Assembly: GCA_965277415.1 (NCBI GenBank)
Contig: CBDICS010000043.1
Coordinates: 1-64,000 of the forward strand
Length of the DNA stretch: 64,000 nucleotides
Direction: 5' to 3'
Source of the DNA: JAHDHW01 sp965277415
GTDB lineage: Bacteria > Bacteroidota > Bacteroidia > Chitinophagales > Saprospiraceae
The position numbers were made by a program, and so were the translations under genes. This document shows, one piece after another, positions 15,256 to 24,111 of the stretch (the first letter of the stretch is position 1; each line of letters begins with the position of its first letter). The notes beneath the pieces are model-generated. The model saw only the letters and a program-made list of their open reading frames with translations, had not been told where the DNA came from and made no database searches.

Positions 15256-16806
15256 ATGAAAAGAAGATCTTTTATAAAAAATTCAAGCCTGTTTTCTTTA
15301 CCTGCTCTCTTTGGAGGTTTTAATATATCTGCCATGCCTTCAAGGCTTATGGAAACGATAATCAATGGTGACAGTGATAGAGTATTAGTATTGATTGACC
15401 TGAATGGAGGAAATGATGGATTGAACACTTTTGTTCCTCTAGATATGTATGACAATTTAGTCAATGCCAGAGAAAATATAATTATTCCACAAAATCAATT
15501 ATTAAGTTTTACAGATACCATCGGGCTACATCCAGAATTATCTGGCATCAAAAACCTTTATGATAATGGAAACCTTTCTCTTGTACAAGGAGTAGGTTAT
15601 CCTAATCAGAATCGCTCACATTTTCGATCTGCTGATATTTGGAACACTGCTTCTGAGGCTGATGAATATTTGTCAACAGGATGGGTAGGACGTTATCTGG
15701 ATAGTAATTTTCCAGGGTATCCAGGTGATTATCCGAATACTGATTGTCCTGATCCCTTTGCGGTGACGATGGGTTCCTCTATCTCAGGGACTTGCCAAGG
15801 GATGGAATCTAATTTTAGTATGGCTATTCTCAATCCGGATAATATCGGCGGCCTTGATACCGGAATTGAAGCACCATTGCCTAATGATTGCTATGGAGAG
15901 GAATTAGGATTTCTAGTGGATACTTTCAAAAAATCAAATGTATATGGAGATAGAATGGTTGAAGCAGTAGATGCTGGAAACTCCAATGAGAGCCTTTATC
16001 CAGACACGGCCTTAGCCAATCAATTGAAAGTAGTTGCAAAAATGATTTCAGGTGGTTTACAAACAAAAATCTATGTTTTAAAACTCGGAGGTTTTGACAC
16101 CCATGCTGATCAGATTGATGCTAATAATAGTACTCAGGGAAGGCATGCAACACTGCTAAAAAGATTATCGGATGCGATCTATGCATTTCAGGAAGACCTC
16201 AAATTATTGGGTGTTGATGAACGGGTAATCGGAATGACTTTTTCCGAATTCGGTAGAAAAATTAAATCCAATGGAGGATTAGGAACAGATCATGGATCAG
16301 CTGCTCCTATGGTTTTATTTGGTTCTTGTCTTGGTCAAAATATCATTGGCGATAATCCTCAGATCGCAGAGCAAGTAGACATTGAAGAAGGCGTGGCCAT
16401 GCAATATGATTTTAGATCGGTTTATGGTTCTGTCCTAATGGACTGGTTTGAAGTGAGTGAAACGGATGTTATCAATTTACTAACACCCAACTTTCAGTAC
16501 CTTCCTGTGATTAGCAATTGTCAAGTAACCAATACAAGAGAGATCTACCATATTAAAGAAACTAAAGCTTTCCCTAGTCCTTTCGAAAATAATTTTACAT
16601 TGAGTTTTTCTCTAGAAGAAAAAGTAAAGGTAAGTATAGACTTGTACGATGTACTTGGAAAAGTAGTTAAAAACATTTCCAATCAGACTTTATCAACCGG
16701 CGAACATCAAGTTTTTGTAGAAACTAACAAGCTATCTACTGGGATCTATTTCGCAAGAATTCAAGCTGGTGATTCTGTAAAAACAATTCGTGTGGTAAAA
16801 GGTTAG
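15256..16806 (+). CDS. DUF1501 family protein with type A T9SS sorting domain
   Basis: A 516-aa protein. The N-terminus MKRRSFIKNSSLFSLPALF resembles a Tat-type signal (RRSFIK). The body matches DUF1501, a sulfatase/alkaline-phosphatase-fold family: LVLIDLNGGNDGLNTFVPL, NQNRSHFRSADIWNTAS, GWVGRYLD, VLKLGGFDTHADQ and MTFSEFGRKIKSNGGLGTDH. The last 80 residues (AFPSPFENNFTLSFSLEE, IDLYDVLGKVV, LSTGIYFARIQAG) are a type A C-terminal sorting domain, so the protein is expected on the cell surface or outside through the T9SS. It is cotranscribed with the DUF1800 gene just upstream. Substrate unknown. Confidence 0.9.
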   Translation: MKRRSFIKNSSLFSLPALFGGFNISAMPSRLMETIINGDSDRVLVLIDLNGGNDGLNTFVPLDMYDNLVNARENIIIPQNQLLSFTDTIGLHPELSGIKNLYDNGNLSLVQGVGYPNQNRSHFRSADIWNTASEADEYLSTGWVGRYLDSNFPGYPGDYPNTDCPDPFAVTMGSSISGTCQGMESNFSMAILNPDNIGGLDTGIEAPLPNDCYGEELGFLVDTFKKSNVYGDRMVEAVDAGNSNESLYPDTALANQLKVVAKMISGGLQTKIYVLKLGGFDTHADQIDANNSTQGRHATLLKRLSDAIYAFQEDLKLLGVDERVIGMTFSEFGRKIKSNGGLGTDHGSAAPMVLFGSCLGQNIIGDNPQIAEQVDIEEGVAMQYDFRSVYGSVLMDWFEVSETDVINLLTPNFQYLPVISNCQVTNTREIYHIKETKAFPSPFENNFTLSFSLEEKVKVSIDLYDVLGKVVKNISNQTLSTGEHQVFVETNKLSTGIYFARIQAGDSVKTIRVVKG

Positions 16807-16855
16807 GAACACGGAATACGACAATCAGAAGCTATACCACACAAAGCCCTAAGGC

Positions 16856-16922
16856 TGATCACAAGTCCGAAGGACAATCACAAGCGAAGCGATCACTCCC
16901 TCACAAGCGAAGCGATCACTGA
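16856..16922. repeat. array of short hairpin modules
   Basis: The palindrome GTCCGAAGGAC (16865-16875) is followed by two exact copies of TCACAAGCGAAGCGATCACT (16878-16897 and 16901-16920). The same modules recur at 19916-19965, 44341-44355 and 54210-54222. The array lies between the DUF1501 gene and the convergent EamA gene, and the last copy touches the EamA stop. Confidence 0.65.
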
Positions 16923-17750
16923 TCACCTCTTAGCATAAACATTAATCATCATTCCCAAAACAATCAAAGCTATCCCCAAGAAAGGTAAATAACTATAAAT
17001 TTCACCAAAGAAAAAGAAACCCATAATTAAAGCCCAGACGAGTTCCATATATTTAAAAGGAGCAAGCACACTCGTCTCTTCTGTCTGAAATGCAATCGTC
17101 ATAAATACCTGACCTATCAATCCAAAAACCCCAATGCTGATTACAGGCAACCATTCTATTCCTTCTGGTATTCTCCAATATTGGATAAAGAATAAACTAA
17201 ACAGAATAGAGACTACCATGAAATAATTGACAATCGTCAAAAAATGTTCTCGAGTGCTTAAATAACGTAATAAGACAAAGACCATCCCAACAAAGACCGC
17301 AGAAATCAATACTAATATCAAACTGATAAAATCAATTCGAATATCAAAACCCTTCAAAACGATTACGCCTAAAAAAGCAATGGCAAAGCTCAACCATTGC
17401 AGTTTGTTTATTTTTTCTTTTAAAAAATAGAATGCGAAAACAGCCCCGAATATCGGTCCCAAATATCGAATCGAAATGGCTGATCCTAATTGAATTCTTT
17501 GAAGTACCATAAAAAACGTAGCTAAGGAAATAGCACCAACTACACCTCTAAGCAGTAAAAACTTAGGTTGATTACCTTTAATCGAAATCTTTTGATAAAG
17601 CATGTATGGAAAGATAAAAGCAAAAGTACCAAAGGCTCTAAAAAACATGACTTGCATGGAATGGAAACTACTCAATTCTTTTGCTAAAGCATTCATCACT
17701 GCAAAGGCCAATGTTGCAATAAGAATATACACTACTCCTTTTGTCAGCAT
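16923..17750 (-). CDS. EamA/DMT-family transporter
   Basis: A 275-aa inner-membrane protein from the ATG at 17750 (MLTKGVVYILIATLAFAVM); the upstream in-frame extension has no hydrophobic or conserved character and is rejected. Ten hydrophobic helices in two five-helix halves, with the family features AVMNALAKELSSFHSMQVMF at the start, GAVFAFYFLKEKINKLQW in the first half and ALIMGFFFFGEIYSYLPFLG in the second. Members export metabolites such as amino acids; the substrate here cannot be told. It ends inside a hairpin-repeat array and is followed downstream by the convergent DUF1501 gene; upstream is the PRMT-like gene on the same strand. Confidence 0.88.
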   Translation of the reverse strand: MLTKGVVYILIATLAFAVMNALAKELSSFHSMQVMFFRAFGTFAFIFPYMLYQKISIKGNQPKFLLLRGVVGAISLATFFMVLQRIQLGSAISIRYLGPIFGAVFAFYFLKEKINKLQWLSFAIAFLGVIVLKGFDIRIDFISLILVLISAVFVGMVFVLLRYLSTREHFLTIVNYFMVVSILFSLFFIQYWRIPEGIEWLPVISIGVFGLIGQVFMTIAFQTEETSVLAPFKYMELVWALIMGFFFFGEIYSYLPFLGIALIVLGMMINVYAKR

Positions 17751-17902
17751 GTTACGATGATCGTTTAATTTATTTTCAGAACCTAATGAGTTTACAATAA
17801 AAGCTCTTCTCAAACGCTTAATTAATACTTCATAAAACGAAGTGTCAAAAACTACTAAAGCTTCTACCCTAAGAACAATCAAACTTTAGATTAGTTTCTT
17901 AT

Positions 17903-19657
17903 TTACAATTTAAACCGAATGATCTGATCACTCTGCAACATACTTATAGGAATCACATTTCCAGCCTCGACGGCTATGGGATTTGGAAAGCAAAATAAAG
18001 CTTGTCCCCAATGTTCTAACTTTCCATCTCTACGAGAAGAAACTTTTATTTCATCGTCTAAAAATAAATCAAACCAAAACACAAGTGCTTGTAAAGTCCC
18101 AGGCTCTTTAATTTCTATATTCAGCGGAATTAACCTGGGTTGGTCATCAGGATAAGCTTGTGGCAAATTATAGAAGTCTACCTCCATCAATGGAAAAACA
18201 TCAGAGAGTGTTCGATACTTTTCCGCTTTCAGTGTCACTTTAAGATACTCATTCGGAATCCGATACTCTTCAAATAGAGATAGATCAAAACCGGAGATCT
18301 TTCGTATAGGAGCGACCAGACTTCGAGAAGGAATTTCAATCAACTGCCCATAGAGCTGTACTTTTGAGGGGATTAAAATTGGATTGGGTTTCGCAAGGTT
18401 TTGCACGGCATGTCGAATAGAGGGTAATGCTCCTTCTCCCAATGCACCAACATCCAGGATTTCAGAAATGATTACATCCACTTTTTCCGGAATTTCTTCA
18501 CCGACAACTAATTGTGTAGACTTTTTTGAGTAGACCTTAATTACTTCTCCGAAGCCATTGGCTTCTGTAATCTTTTTTGCAGTTGCAGCCAAGCGTTCAT
18601 GCAGCTCACAAGCAATGATTTGCTTAGCCCCTGCTCTGGCAGCCATCATAGACAAGAGACCAGATCCCGTCCCAATGTCAAGTACCCTTGAATCTTTAGT
18701 GATCACTTTTTCAATAGCTTCCTGGTAAGCATCATTGCGCTCTACGTCTGCCAACATCTCAAAATGCCAATAAGGAATTTTAAGGCTTAGAATACGTCGA
18801 AGATTACCTAAAGCACCTTCGTTTTGAGGATCAATGGCTAAAGCTTGTCGGTAATATTTTTCTGCTTCATTTATTTTATTCAATGTTTTACTAACATTAC
18901 CTAAAAGGATAACCGTATTCAAATCATTAGGATTTCGCTCAAAGGCTTTTAGCAGCGATTGCTCTCCTTTTATATTTTCGCCTATATCCAAATAAAACTT
19001 TCCTAATACCGCATGCGGTAAGAAATGACCTGGATGACTAGTAGCCGCTTGTAAATAAACCTGCTTCGCACGATTTATATCTCCCGTATCGGCCAAATAA
19101 TTTCCTAAAAGAATAAGTGTATTCAGGTCATTAGGCACTTGGGCTAAAGCCTGTTCATAAGTTTTTATGACTTCAGTACTTTTTTGTTCAAAGCTATAAA
19201 CCATGCCTAATGCATGATAAGCGGCAATAAAAGTTGGATGTACTTCAATCACCTGATTCAACAACAATGTCGCCTCGGAATATCTCTTATGTTCTATTAA
19301 AACATTAGCGTAATTGTATTGAATATCAACCCGCTGTGGTGCTAGTTTCGCAGCCTTCTCAATGTGTTTAAACCCTTCATCCCGTCGTCCACTATTCTGA
19401 AAAGCAATCCCTAAATTTAAATAAGCATCTACATTATTGGCATTTAATTGAATCGCCTTTTCTAAGGTATTTATACTTTCCTCTACTTTACCCCCTGCCA
19501 ATAAGACACCCCCAAGTGCAGATATTACACCATCATTATCAGGCAATTTATCTAATATATCCCGTAGCAGGTTTTCAGCTTTACCAAATTGTCCTAACTG
19601 ATGTGCTTGAATAGCTTCCTGAAACATTTGCTCAGGATTAAAGTTCGATTCGTTCAT
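17903..19657 (-). CDS. TPR protein fused to a PRMT7-like protein arginine methyltransferase
   Basis: A 584-aa protein from the ATG at 19657. Residues about 8-285 are eight TPR repeats (for example AYLNLGIAFQNSGRRDEGF, YRQALAIDPQNEGAL). The C-terminal half has the order of eukaryotic PRMT7/9-type arginine methyltransferases: YWHFEMLADVERNDAYQEAI before the SAM fold, motif I VLDIGTGSGLLSMMAARAGA (about 325-344), the acidic SAM ligand in IIACELHE, a double-E loop SEILDVGALGEGALPS (E399 and E408), and HWGQALF (about 549) at the THW-loop position. So it probably methylates protein arginines, with TPRs for substrate binding. Seen: all motifs. Inferred: activity and mono- versus dimethylation. It is cytoplasmic, with no obvious partner nearby. 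Confidence 0.85.
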   Translation of the reverse strand: MNESNFNPEQMFQEAIQAHQLGQFGKAENLLRDILDKLPDNDGVISALGGVLLAGGKVEESINTLEKAIQLNANNVDAYLNLGIAFQNSGRRDEGFKHIEKAAKLAPQRVDIQYNYANVLIEHKRYSEATLLLNQVIEVHPTFIAAYHALGMVYSFEQKSTEVIKTYEQALAQVPNDLNTLILLGNYLADTGDINRAKQVYLQAATSHPGHFLPHAVLGKFYLDIGENIKGEQSLLKAFERNPNDLNTVILLGNVSKTLNKINEAEKYYRQALAIDPQNEGALGNLRRILSLKIPYWHFEMLADVERNDAYQEAIEKVITKDSRVLDIGTGSGLLSMMAARAGAKQIIACELHERLAATAKKITEANGFGEVIKVYSKKSTQLVVGEEIPEKVDVIISEILDVGALGEGALPSIRHAVQNLAKPNPILIPSKVQLYGQLIEIPSRSLVAPIRKISGFDLSLFEEYRIPNEYLKVTLKAEKYRTLSDVFPLMEVDFYNLPQAYPDDQPRLIPLNIEIKEPGTLQALVFWFDLFLDDEIKVSSRRDGKLEHWGQALFCFPNPIAVEAGNVIPISMLQSDQIIRFKL

Positions 19658-19823
19658 TTTGTTTTTTTGAGGTGGTTTATTTATAGATGTTTGATTCCTT
19701 TGCCCAAAGAGCGCCGAAAAGTAATTCAAATCTGTAAGATTGACAAATTTATTTTTTTAAACTCAGATCAATTACAAGATTATCAAATAATTCAACTTGG
19801 GGTAGTGTATTAGATGTAAAGTT

Positions 19824-19866
19824 TTCGCCGCAACGTTTTCGCCACTAAGACGCTAAGGCACTAAGA
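19824..19866. repeat. ACTAAG-type short repeat
   Basis: TTTTCGCC occurs twice (GTTTTCGCCGCAACGTTTTCGCC) followed by ACTAAGACGCTAAGGCACTAAG. Strings of near-ACTAAG hexamers like this recur in intergenic DNA of many unrelated bacteria. It lies upstream of the PRMT-like gene, before the hairpin modules at 19916-19965. Confidence 0.5.
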
Positions 19867-19915
19867 TGTTATGGCGATTGCAAGAAAGATATTTTAGGTT
19901 TGTGTTATGGTGATC

Positions 19916-19965
19916 AGTCCTACGGACTGTGTGATTTGGTGATCGCTTTGCTTGTGGGGGGCCTT
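19916..19965. repeat. hairpin modules, second site
   Basis: AGTCCTACGGACT (19916-19928) is a perfect palindrome around TAC, and GATCGCTTTGCTTGTGG (19941-19957) is the reverse of the ACAAGCGAAGCGATC module seen at 16.88 kb with one change. TGTGTGAT and GGTGATC link them. Confidence 0.5.
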
Positions 19966-20235
19966 GCTTCCAGCATTCTTATAAAAATTGATATTCCAGC
20001 TCCACTATACTCAAGTTTTCAGTGAATCTTGCGATATGAGGTAAATCTTTATTAATCTACAATACCTCAATCAAAAAAATACACGAAAAGCGAGTTTTTA
20101 AGATTTAGGGTTTTCCAGATTTTGGAGGGTTAAAAAAAGAATACAGCCTTGGGCTTTTGGTCCTTTTGGGCCAAGCCAAAAGGACATAATGAAGATATAA
20201 CACCCATCATTATTTTTATTAAAGAGATAATATTT

Positions 20236-20355
20236 GGAGCTAGGTGATTTCGTTTGGTCGAAAAAAATTAAGAAAGAAAAGGTTTACTAAACTACTCAAG
20301 CTAAAATAGCTCAGCTAGTTTAGTAAACCGCCACCAAACGATTTCATTTAGAACC
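20236..20355. mobile_element. 120-bp MITE-like insertion, copy in repeat unit 1
   Basis: The block is flanked by the direct repeat TAATATTT (20228-20235 and 20356-20363). Its ends are inverted: GGAGCTAGGTGATTTCGTTTGGT against GGTTCTAAATGAAATCGTTTGGT on the other strand (17 of 23 match). Inside is a perfect 14-bp inverted repeat GGTTTACTAAACTA/TAGTTTAGTAAACC. Repeat unit 3 has the empty site, a single TAAGACTT at the same point (21372-21379). It encodes no protein. Confidence 0.75.
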
Positions 20356-20807
20356 TAATATTTATACCAGAACTTAACAATCCTTTGTGATAAAAAAATT
20401 GGTGCAGATTAAAATAAGTGAATAGCCTTCTATTTAATACACCACTCAAGCCAAATGAAAAATAAGAAACTAAAAATTAACCAGACTATTAATCATTATT
20501 AAACTTGAATCTTAGAAGCTAGGCTATGGCTTTATTCTTTTTAGCTCCAAAGTATGGAAAAACCGTTAAGAATCTTAAACTGTTTGAGCTTATTTAAAAA
20601 ATCAAATATGAGGTGAATTTTTATTAATCTAGAATACCTTAATCAAAGAACTACACGAAAAGCGAGTTTTTAAGATTTAGATTTTTCCAGATTTTGGAGG
20701 GTTAAAAAAAGAATACAGCCTTGGATTTTTGGTCCTTTTGGGCCAAGCCAAAAGGACATAATGAAGATAAAACACCCATCATCATTTTTATTAAAGAAAT
20801 AATATTT

Positions 20808-20927
20808 GGAGCTAGGTGATTTCGTTTGGTCGAAAAAAATTAAGAAAGAAAAGGTTTACTAAACTACTCAAACTAAAATAGCTCAGCTAGTTTAGTAAAC
20901 CGCCACCAAACGATTTCATTTAGAACC
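20808..20927. mobile_element. 120-bp MITE-like insertion, copy in repeat unit 2
   Basis: Same element at the same place 572 bases further on, again between TAATATTT repeats (20800-20807 and 20928-20935). Because both tandem units carry it at an identical site, it most likely inserted once and was copied by the tandem duplication. Confidence 0.75.
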
Positions 20928-21456
20928 TAATATTTATACCAGAACTTAACAATCCTTTGTGATAAAAAAATTGGTGCAGATTAAAATAAGTGAATAGCCT
21001 TCTATTTAATACACCACTCAAGCCAAATGAAAAATAAGAAACTAAAAATTAACCCGATTATTAATCATTATTAAACTTGAATTCTAGAAGCTAGGCAATG
21101 GCCTTATTCTTTTTAACTCCAAAGTATGGAAAAACCGTTAAGAATCTTAAACTGTTTGAGCTTATTTAAAAAATCAAATATGAGGTGAATTTTTATTAAT
21201 CTAGAATACCTTAATCAAAGAACTACACGAAAAGCGAGTTTTTAAGATTTAGATTTTTCCATATTTTGGAGGGTAAAAAAAAGAATACAGCCTTGGATTT
21301 TTGGTCCTTTTGGGCCAAGCCAAAAGGACATAATGAAGATAAAGCACCCATCATTATTTTTATTAAGGAAATAAGACTTATACCAGAACATAACAATCCT
21401 GCCTATAGAACTGATCACCAAATCTCATCCAAAACACCTTTCACCCAATAGCCATA

Positions 21457-22614
21457 TCAATCCAATACAATCTCCAATAATTTAGCCCAGGGAATAACAT
21501 CAATGTTCTCTGCGTTCATCACTAATCCCTCTAATTTTTTAAAATCCTCCTGACAAGCCTTCTCTACCCGTTCCCGTTTAAACCGATGTACCGGCACCCT
21601 CAATAATATGCGCAAAAAAACCTGTTCTCTAGATCCCTTAAAACAATATCTCTGATAAGCCTTTTCAATAGCTTCCCGCTCTTCAATAAGTTTGATCCTA
21701 TTCTCCTGAATCCCCAAGATGATCTTCAAAATCAGTATATTAATAAAGTTACCATATTTATCCTTACTAAAAATCGGTACCTCATTAAGAATCTTTGATA
21801 TCCGAAACCGAATCGCGTCTTCGATATACCCCCCATTGGATAATATCTGAAAAAAGCCCTTGGCAATCTGCCATTGTTCTTTCATCGCAGGATTGATTTG
21901 TTCTTTTTGATCCGCTTCTAGCAGACGTTGGTAAGCCTGTTCGTATGCTTGAGCATGTATAAGATTGATGGTTTCAAAATAGACGTAGATAGACCAACTA
22001 TATCGTTTTCCAGGAATTCTAATTTTTGCTTCTTCTATAATACTAGATGCTTTTTGATGCTGTTTTGAAATGATTAAGGCTGGCATCATTAATGAAGCAA
22101 ATTGATGGCTTTTGTTAAGGCCTTTTTCTTTTGATAAACAAATTGCTTCTTCGCAGTATTCTATAACTGATTTAAAACTCAAAGTTAGATAGGATTGTAT
22201 AATCAACATTGAATATATATACAATGAGATAGTTATGTTTTTTAATTTAATTAATGGTTTGAACTCTATACAATACTCGTTTAACTCCTTACGTATTGTT
22301 TCAGAAATTCTTTTTGACCGATTTAACTTATAAGTAAGTTCAGTATAGCCAAATTTTGCTCTTTCTTCAATATCTCGTAATTGTTTTGCAATTGCTAATT
22401 CCTTAGCAGCATTTTTACCTGCTTTGGCATCTTGTTTGACAACAAAACAATAATAATGAATAATAGAAGCGAACTGATATCGTAATTGATTATTATCTAG
22501 CTTTTTGGTGTAGCGCAATCCTCTCTTGACATCATTAATGACTAGATGTAAGCTCCCTTGTTTTTGAGCTCTTAAAACCTTTTGGTAAATTCCCCATAAA
22601 ACTAAATCATCCAT
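21457..22614 (-). CDS. hypothetical alpha-helical (TPR-like) protein
   Basis: A 385-aa protein without signal peptide or TM segment. It is almost wholly helical, with regularly spaced Tyr/Ala/Leu pairs as in degenerate TPR or SEL1-like solenoids (AYEQAYQRLLEADQKEQI, EEAICLSKEKGLNKSHQFA, REAIEKAYQRYC). I do not recognise a named family; proteins of this sort are frequent in Saprospiraceae-type genomes. It is a single gene placed between the 572-bp tandem array (downstream) and a 730-base AT-rich intergenic region (upstream). Sequence character is consistent with a real gene: long, well-formed frame with normal codon use. Function unknown. Confidence 0.6.
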   Translation of the reverse strand: MDDLVLWGIYQKVLRAQKQGSLHLVINDVKRGLRYTKKLDNNQLRYQFASIIHYYCFVVKQDAKAGKNAAKELAIAKQLRDIEERAKFGYTELTYKLNRSKRISETIRKELNEYCIEFKPLIKLKNITISLYIYSMLIIQSYLTLSFKSVIEYCEEAICLSKEKGLNKSHQFASLMMPALIISKQHQKASSIIEEAKIRIPGKRYSWSIYVYFETINLIHAQAYEQAYQRLLEADQKEQINPAMKEQWQIAKGFFQILSNGGYIEDAIRFRISKILNEVPIFSKDKYGNFINILILKIILGIQENRIKLIEEREAIEKAYQRYCFKGSREQVFLRILLRVPVHRFKRERVEKACQEDFKKLEGLVMNAENIDVIPWAKLLEIVLD

Positions 22615-23347
22615 TACTGATTATCAATTAGCTATATTTAAAATATACTAATTAACCGAAATTAGTCGGCAATTATTTTATTCACTTTTGTCTAATTTAG
22701 TATAAAAATAACTGGTTACCTTTAAAAAAGGTAAATCACGTTATAGTTAAAAGAAGTACATCTAAAAATAATATTAAAAAACAAACAAAATCCATTACAA
22801 AAATAAGTTTGTCTTATAAGGATTAAACCTTCTAAGATAGGGTAAAGAATATTAAGTGATTGACTATTTGAAAATGAGTCATGCACTTTAATAAGTTTTT
22901 CGATAAAATATTCGTTACACTTTTGCTATTAAGTAATCATCTTGCTATGCAAAAGACTTCCGCCTGCCTTTAAGTATAAATTCACTTTAGAGGTCAGGTG
23001 GTTTTTGAAAGATTAGTAGAAATAAGAAGAATTATATAACAAACTCTAAACATTATATTTTAGATTTAGAATCTGATTATATATTTTTGCAATGATAAGT
23101 TTTATCACTACCCATCTAGTACTTTTAATTTTCACTTTAAAAATCAAATAGTGTTTTATTACTATTTGATCCAGTCGTCTGAGGAAGATTCTGTAATAAG
23201 CTGTTCTTATGAACTTGAGAAGAGCAGTAAGTGTTTATACCCACTATACGGATTGAAGTAGTTTAGGAAAAAACCCAAACCACTTTGTCTTAAGTATATT
23301 TTGCCCTGTAGAATTTTGAAAAATATTTTCTAACAAAAAACCAAGCT
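22615..23347. other. AT-rich intergenic region with hairpin repeats
   Basis: No gene is supported in these 733 bases. It contains a nested-hairpin repeat at 23253-23297 and a possible fragment of the same family near 22969-23010 (CTTTAAGTATAAATTCAC then GGTCAGGTGGTTTTT). No promoter of the TTG/TAnnTTTG type is convincing for the small HTH gene that follows. Confidence 0.4.
23253..23297. repeat. dispersed hairpin repeat, short copy
   Basis: TTGAAGTAGTTTAGGAAAAA followed by CCCAAACCACTT and GTCTTAAGTATA is the minimal form of a family also present at 23861-23954 and 39873-39970. The arms AAGTAGTTT and AAACCACTT pair. Confidence 0.6.
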
Positions 23348-23566
23348 ATGTCCTTCTCTCAACAATTAGAAATCATCCGTCGATTACACAATCTGATTCG
23401 ACGTAGAGCTACTGGTTCCGCTATTGAACTCGCACAAAGACTAGATCTTTCCAGAGCTTCTGTACACCGCTATTTAAATGCACTAAAAGACCTAGGAGCT
23501 GAAATTAATTATTGCAAATCAAGTAGGAGTTATTATTATGAAAAACCTTTTGAGTTTAAACTTTAG
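23348..23566 (+). CDS. small stand-alone HTH_11-type DNA-binding protein
   Basis: A 72-aa protein consisting of little more than one winged helix: SFSQQLEIIRRLHNLIRRRA, then the HTH proper SAIELAQRLDLSRASVHRYL and a short wing NALKDLGAEINYCKSSRSYYYE. It looks like the N-terminal DNA-binding domain of WYL/DeoR-type regulators with no effector domain, a form common and multi-copy in Bacteroidota. It stands alone between two hairpin-rich AT-rich gaps. Directly after its stop are two palindromes. Target genes are unknown; the secretion locus that starts at 24.1 kb is the closest plus-strand candidate. Confidence 0.8.
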   Translation: MSFSQQLEIIRRLHNLIRRRATGSAIELAQRLDLSRASVHRYLNALKDLGAEINYCKSSRSYYYEKPFEFKL

Positions 23567-23576
23567 AAGGCAGGAC

Positions 23577-23627
23577 ATAATTTATTTTAAAAATAAATTA
23601 TTTTCCACAGTCTCAATATTTGAGACT
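23577..23627. repeat. two palindromes after the small HTH gene
   Basis: ATAATTTATTTT with AAAATAAATTAT (23577-23601) is followed by ACAGTCTCAA with TTGAGACTGT (about 23607-23629, 2-base loop). They may act as terminators or binding sites for the small HTH protein encoded just upstream; neither has a normal T-run. Confidence 0.4.
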
Positions 23628-23860
23628 GTAAAGGCTTATACTTGTATTACTATTTTAATTAATAGAACAATGAAGAATATTTTCTCAGGTGTATGGGTTA
23701 ATTTATTTTGGTATATAAAGCTATGATATTTTATTTCAAACAGAAGATACTATTAAAAAGAAAAATATTACACCTGTAGATTTCAGCAGTTCTAAATAAT
23801 AAATAGTGAAAACAATAATTCGAAAAACTAAAACTATACTTCAGCGACTAAATAGCTATA

Positions 23861-23954
23861 CTGACGTTGATTAGTTTAGGAAAAAAATGTACTTCATTAC
23901 AGTATACACTGACTGAAGTACATTTTCGGGAATTCCAAACTACTTCGCGTCAGG
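23861..23954. repeat. dispersed nested-hairpin repeat, full copy
   Basis: Outer arms CTGACGTTGATTAGTTTAGG and CCAAACTACTTCGCGTCAG pair over about 21 bases; inside, AAATGTACTTCA pairs with TGAAGTACATTT around TTACAGTATACACTGAC. The same outer and inner parts, including TACAGTATACACTGAC, occur inverted at 39873-39970. It lies in the 545-base gap before the metalloprotease-like gene; the rest of that gap holds another imperfect hairpin (24011-24030). Confidence 0.65.
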
Positions 23955-24111
23955 TATAAATTAAAAATTCAACGAGAGAGACATTTTATTTGGGTAAATA
24001 CAGTTGCCTGTAGCGGAGTTTTGCTCTGCTATGGGGCTGTGTGATAATTCATCGATTAAAGTTTATAAAAACAAGTTAAAATATTTTCTGTCTAATAAAA
24101 TTGTTATATAA

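Larger units (their letters stand above)
20034..21405. repeat. 572-bp tandem repeat array, two full copies and one partial
   Basis: ATATGAG at 20034, 20606 and 21178, and ACACGAAAAG at 20081, 20653 and 21225, give an exact 572-base period twice. Copies 1 and 2 are almost identical; copy 3 stops near 21405 and lacks a 128-bp block. Each unit contains imperfect inverted repeats of about 50 bp (20092-20147 with 20528-20580) and a hairpin GTCCTTTTGG-CCAAAAGGAC. No credible coding region exists in it. It fills the gap between the PRMT-like gene and the 385-aa gene. Confidence 0.9.

Noticed and set aside
20034..21405. CRISPR array
   Set aside because: The period is 572 bp with almost identical units and no spacer diversity; no cas genes are present.
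21266..21451. 61-codon frame in the tandem array
   Set aside because: It lies in the repeat and is not preserved as a frame in the other two units.
23538..23726. 62-codon frame after the HTH gene
   Set aside because: It overlaps the HTH gene and runs through two palindromes; no protein-like character.
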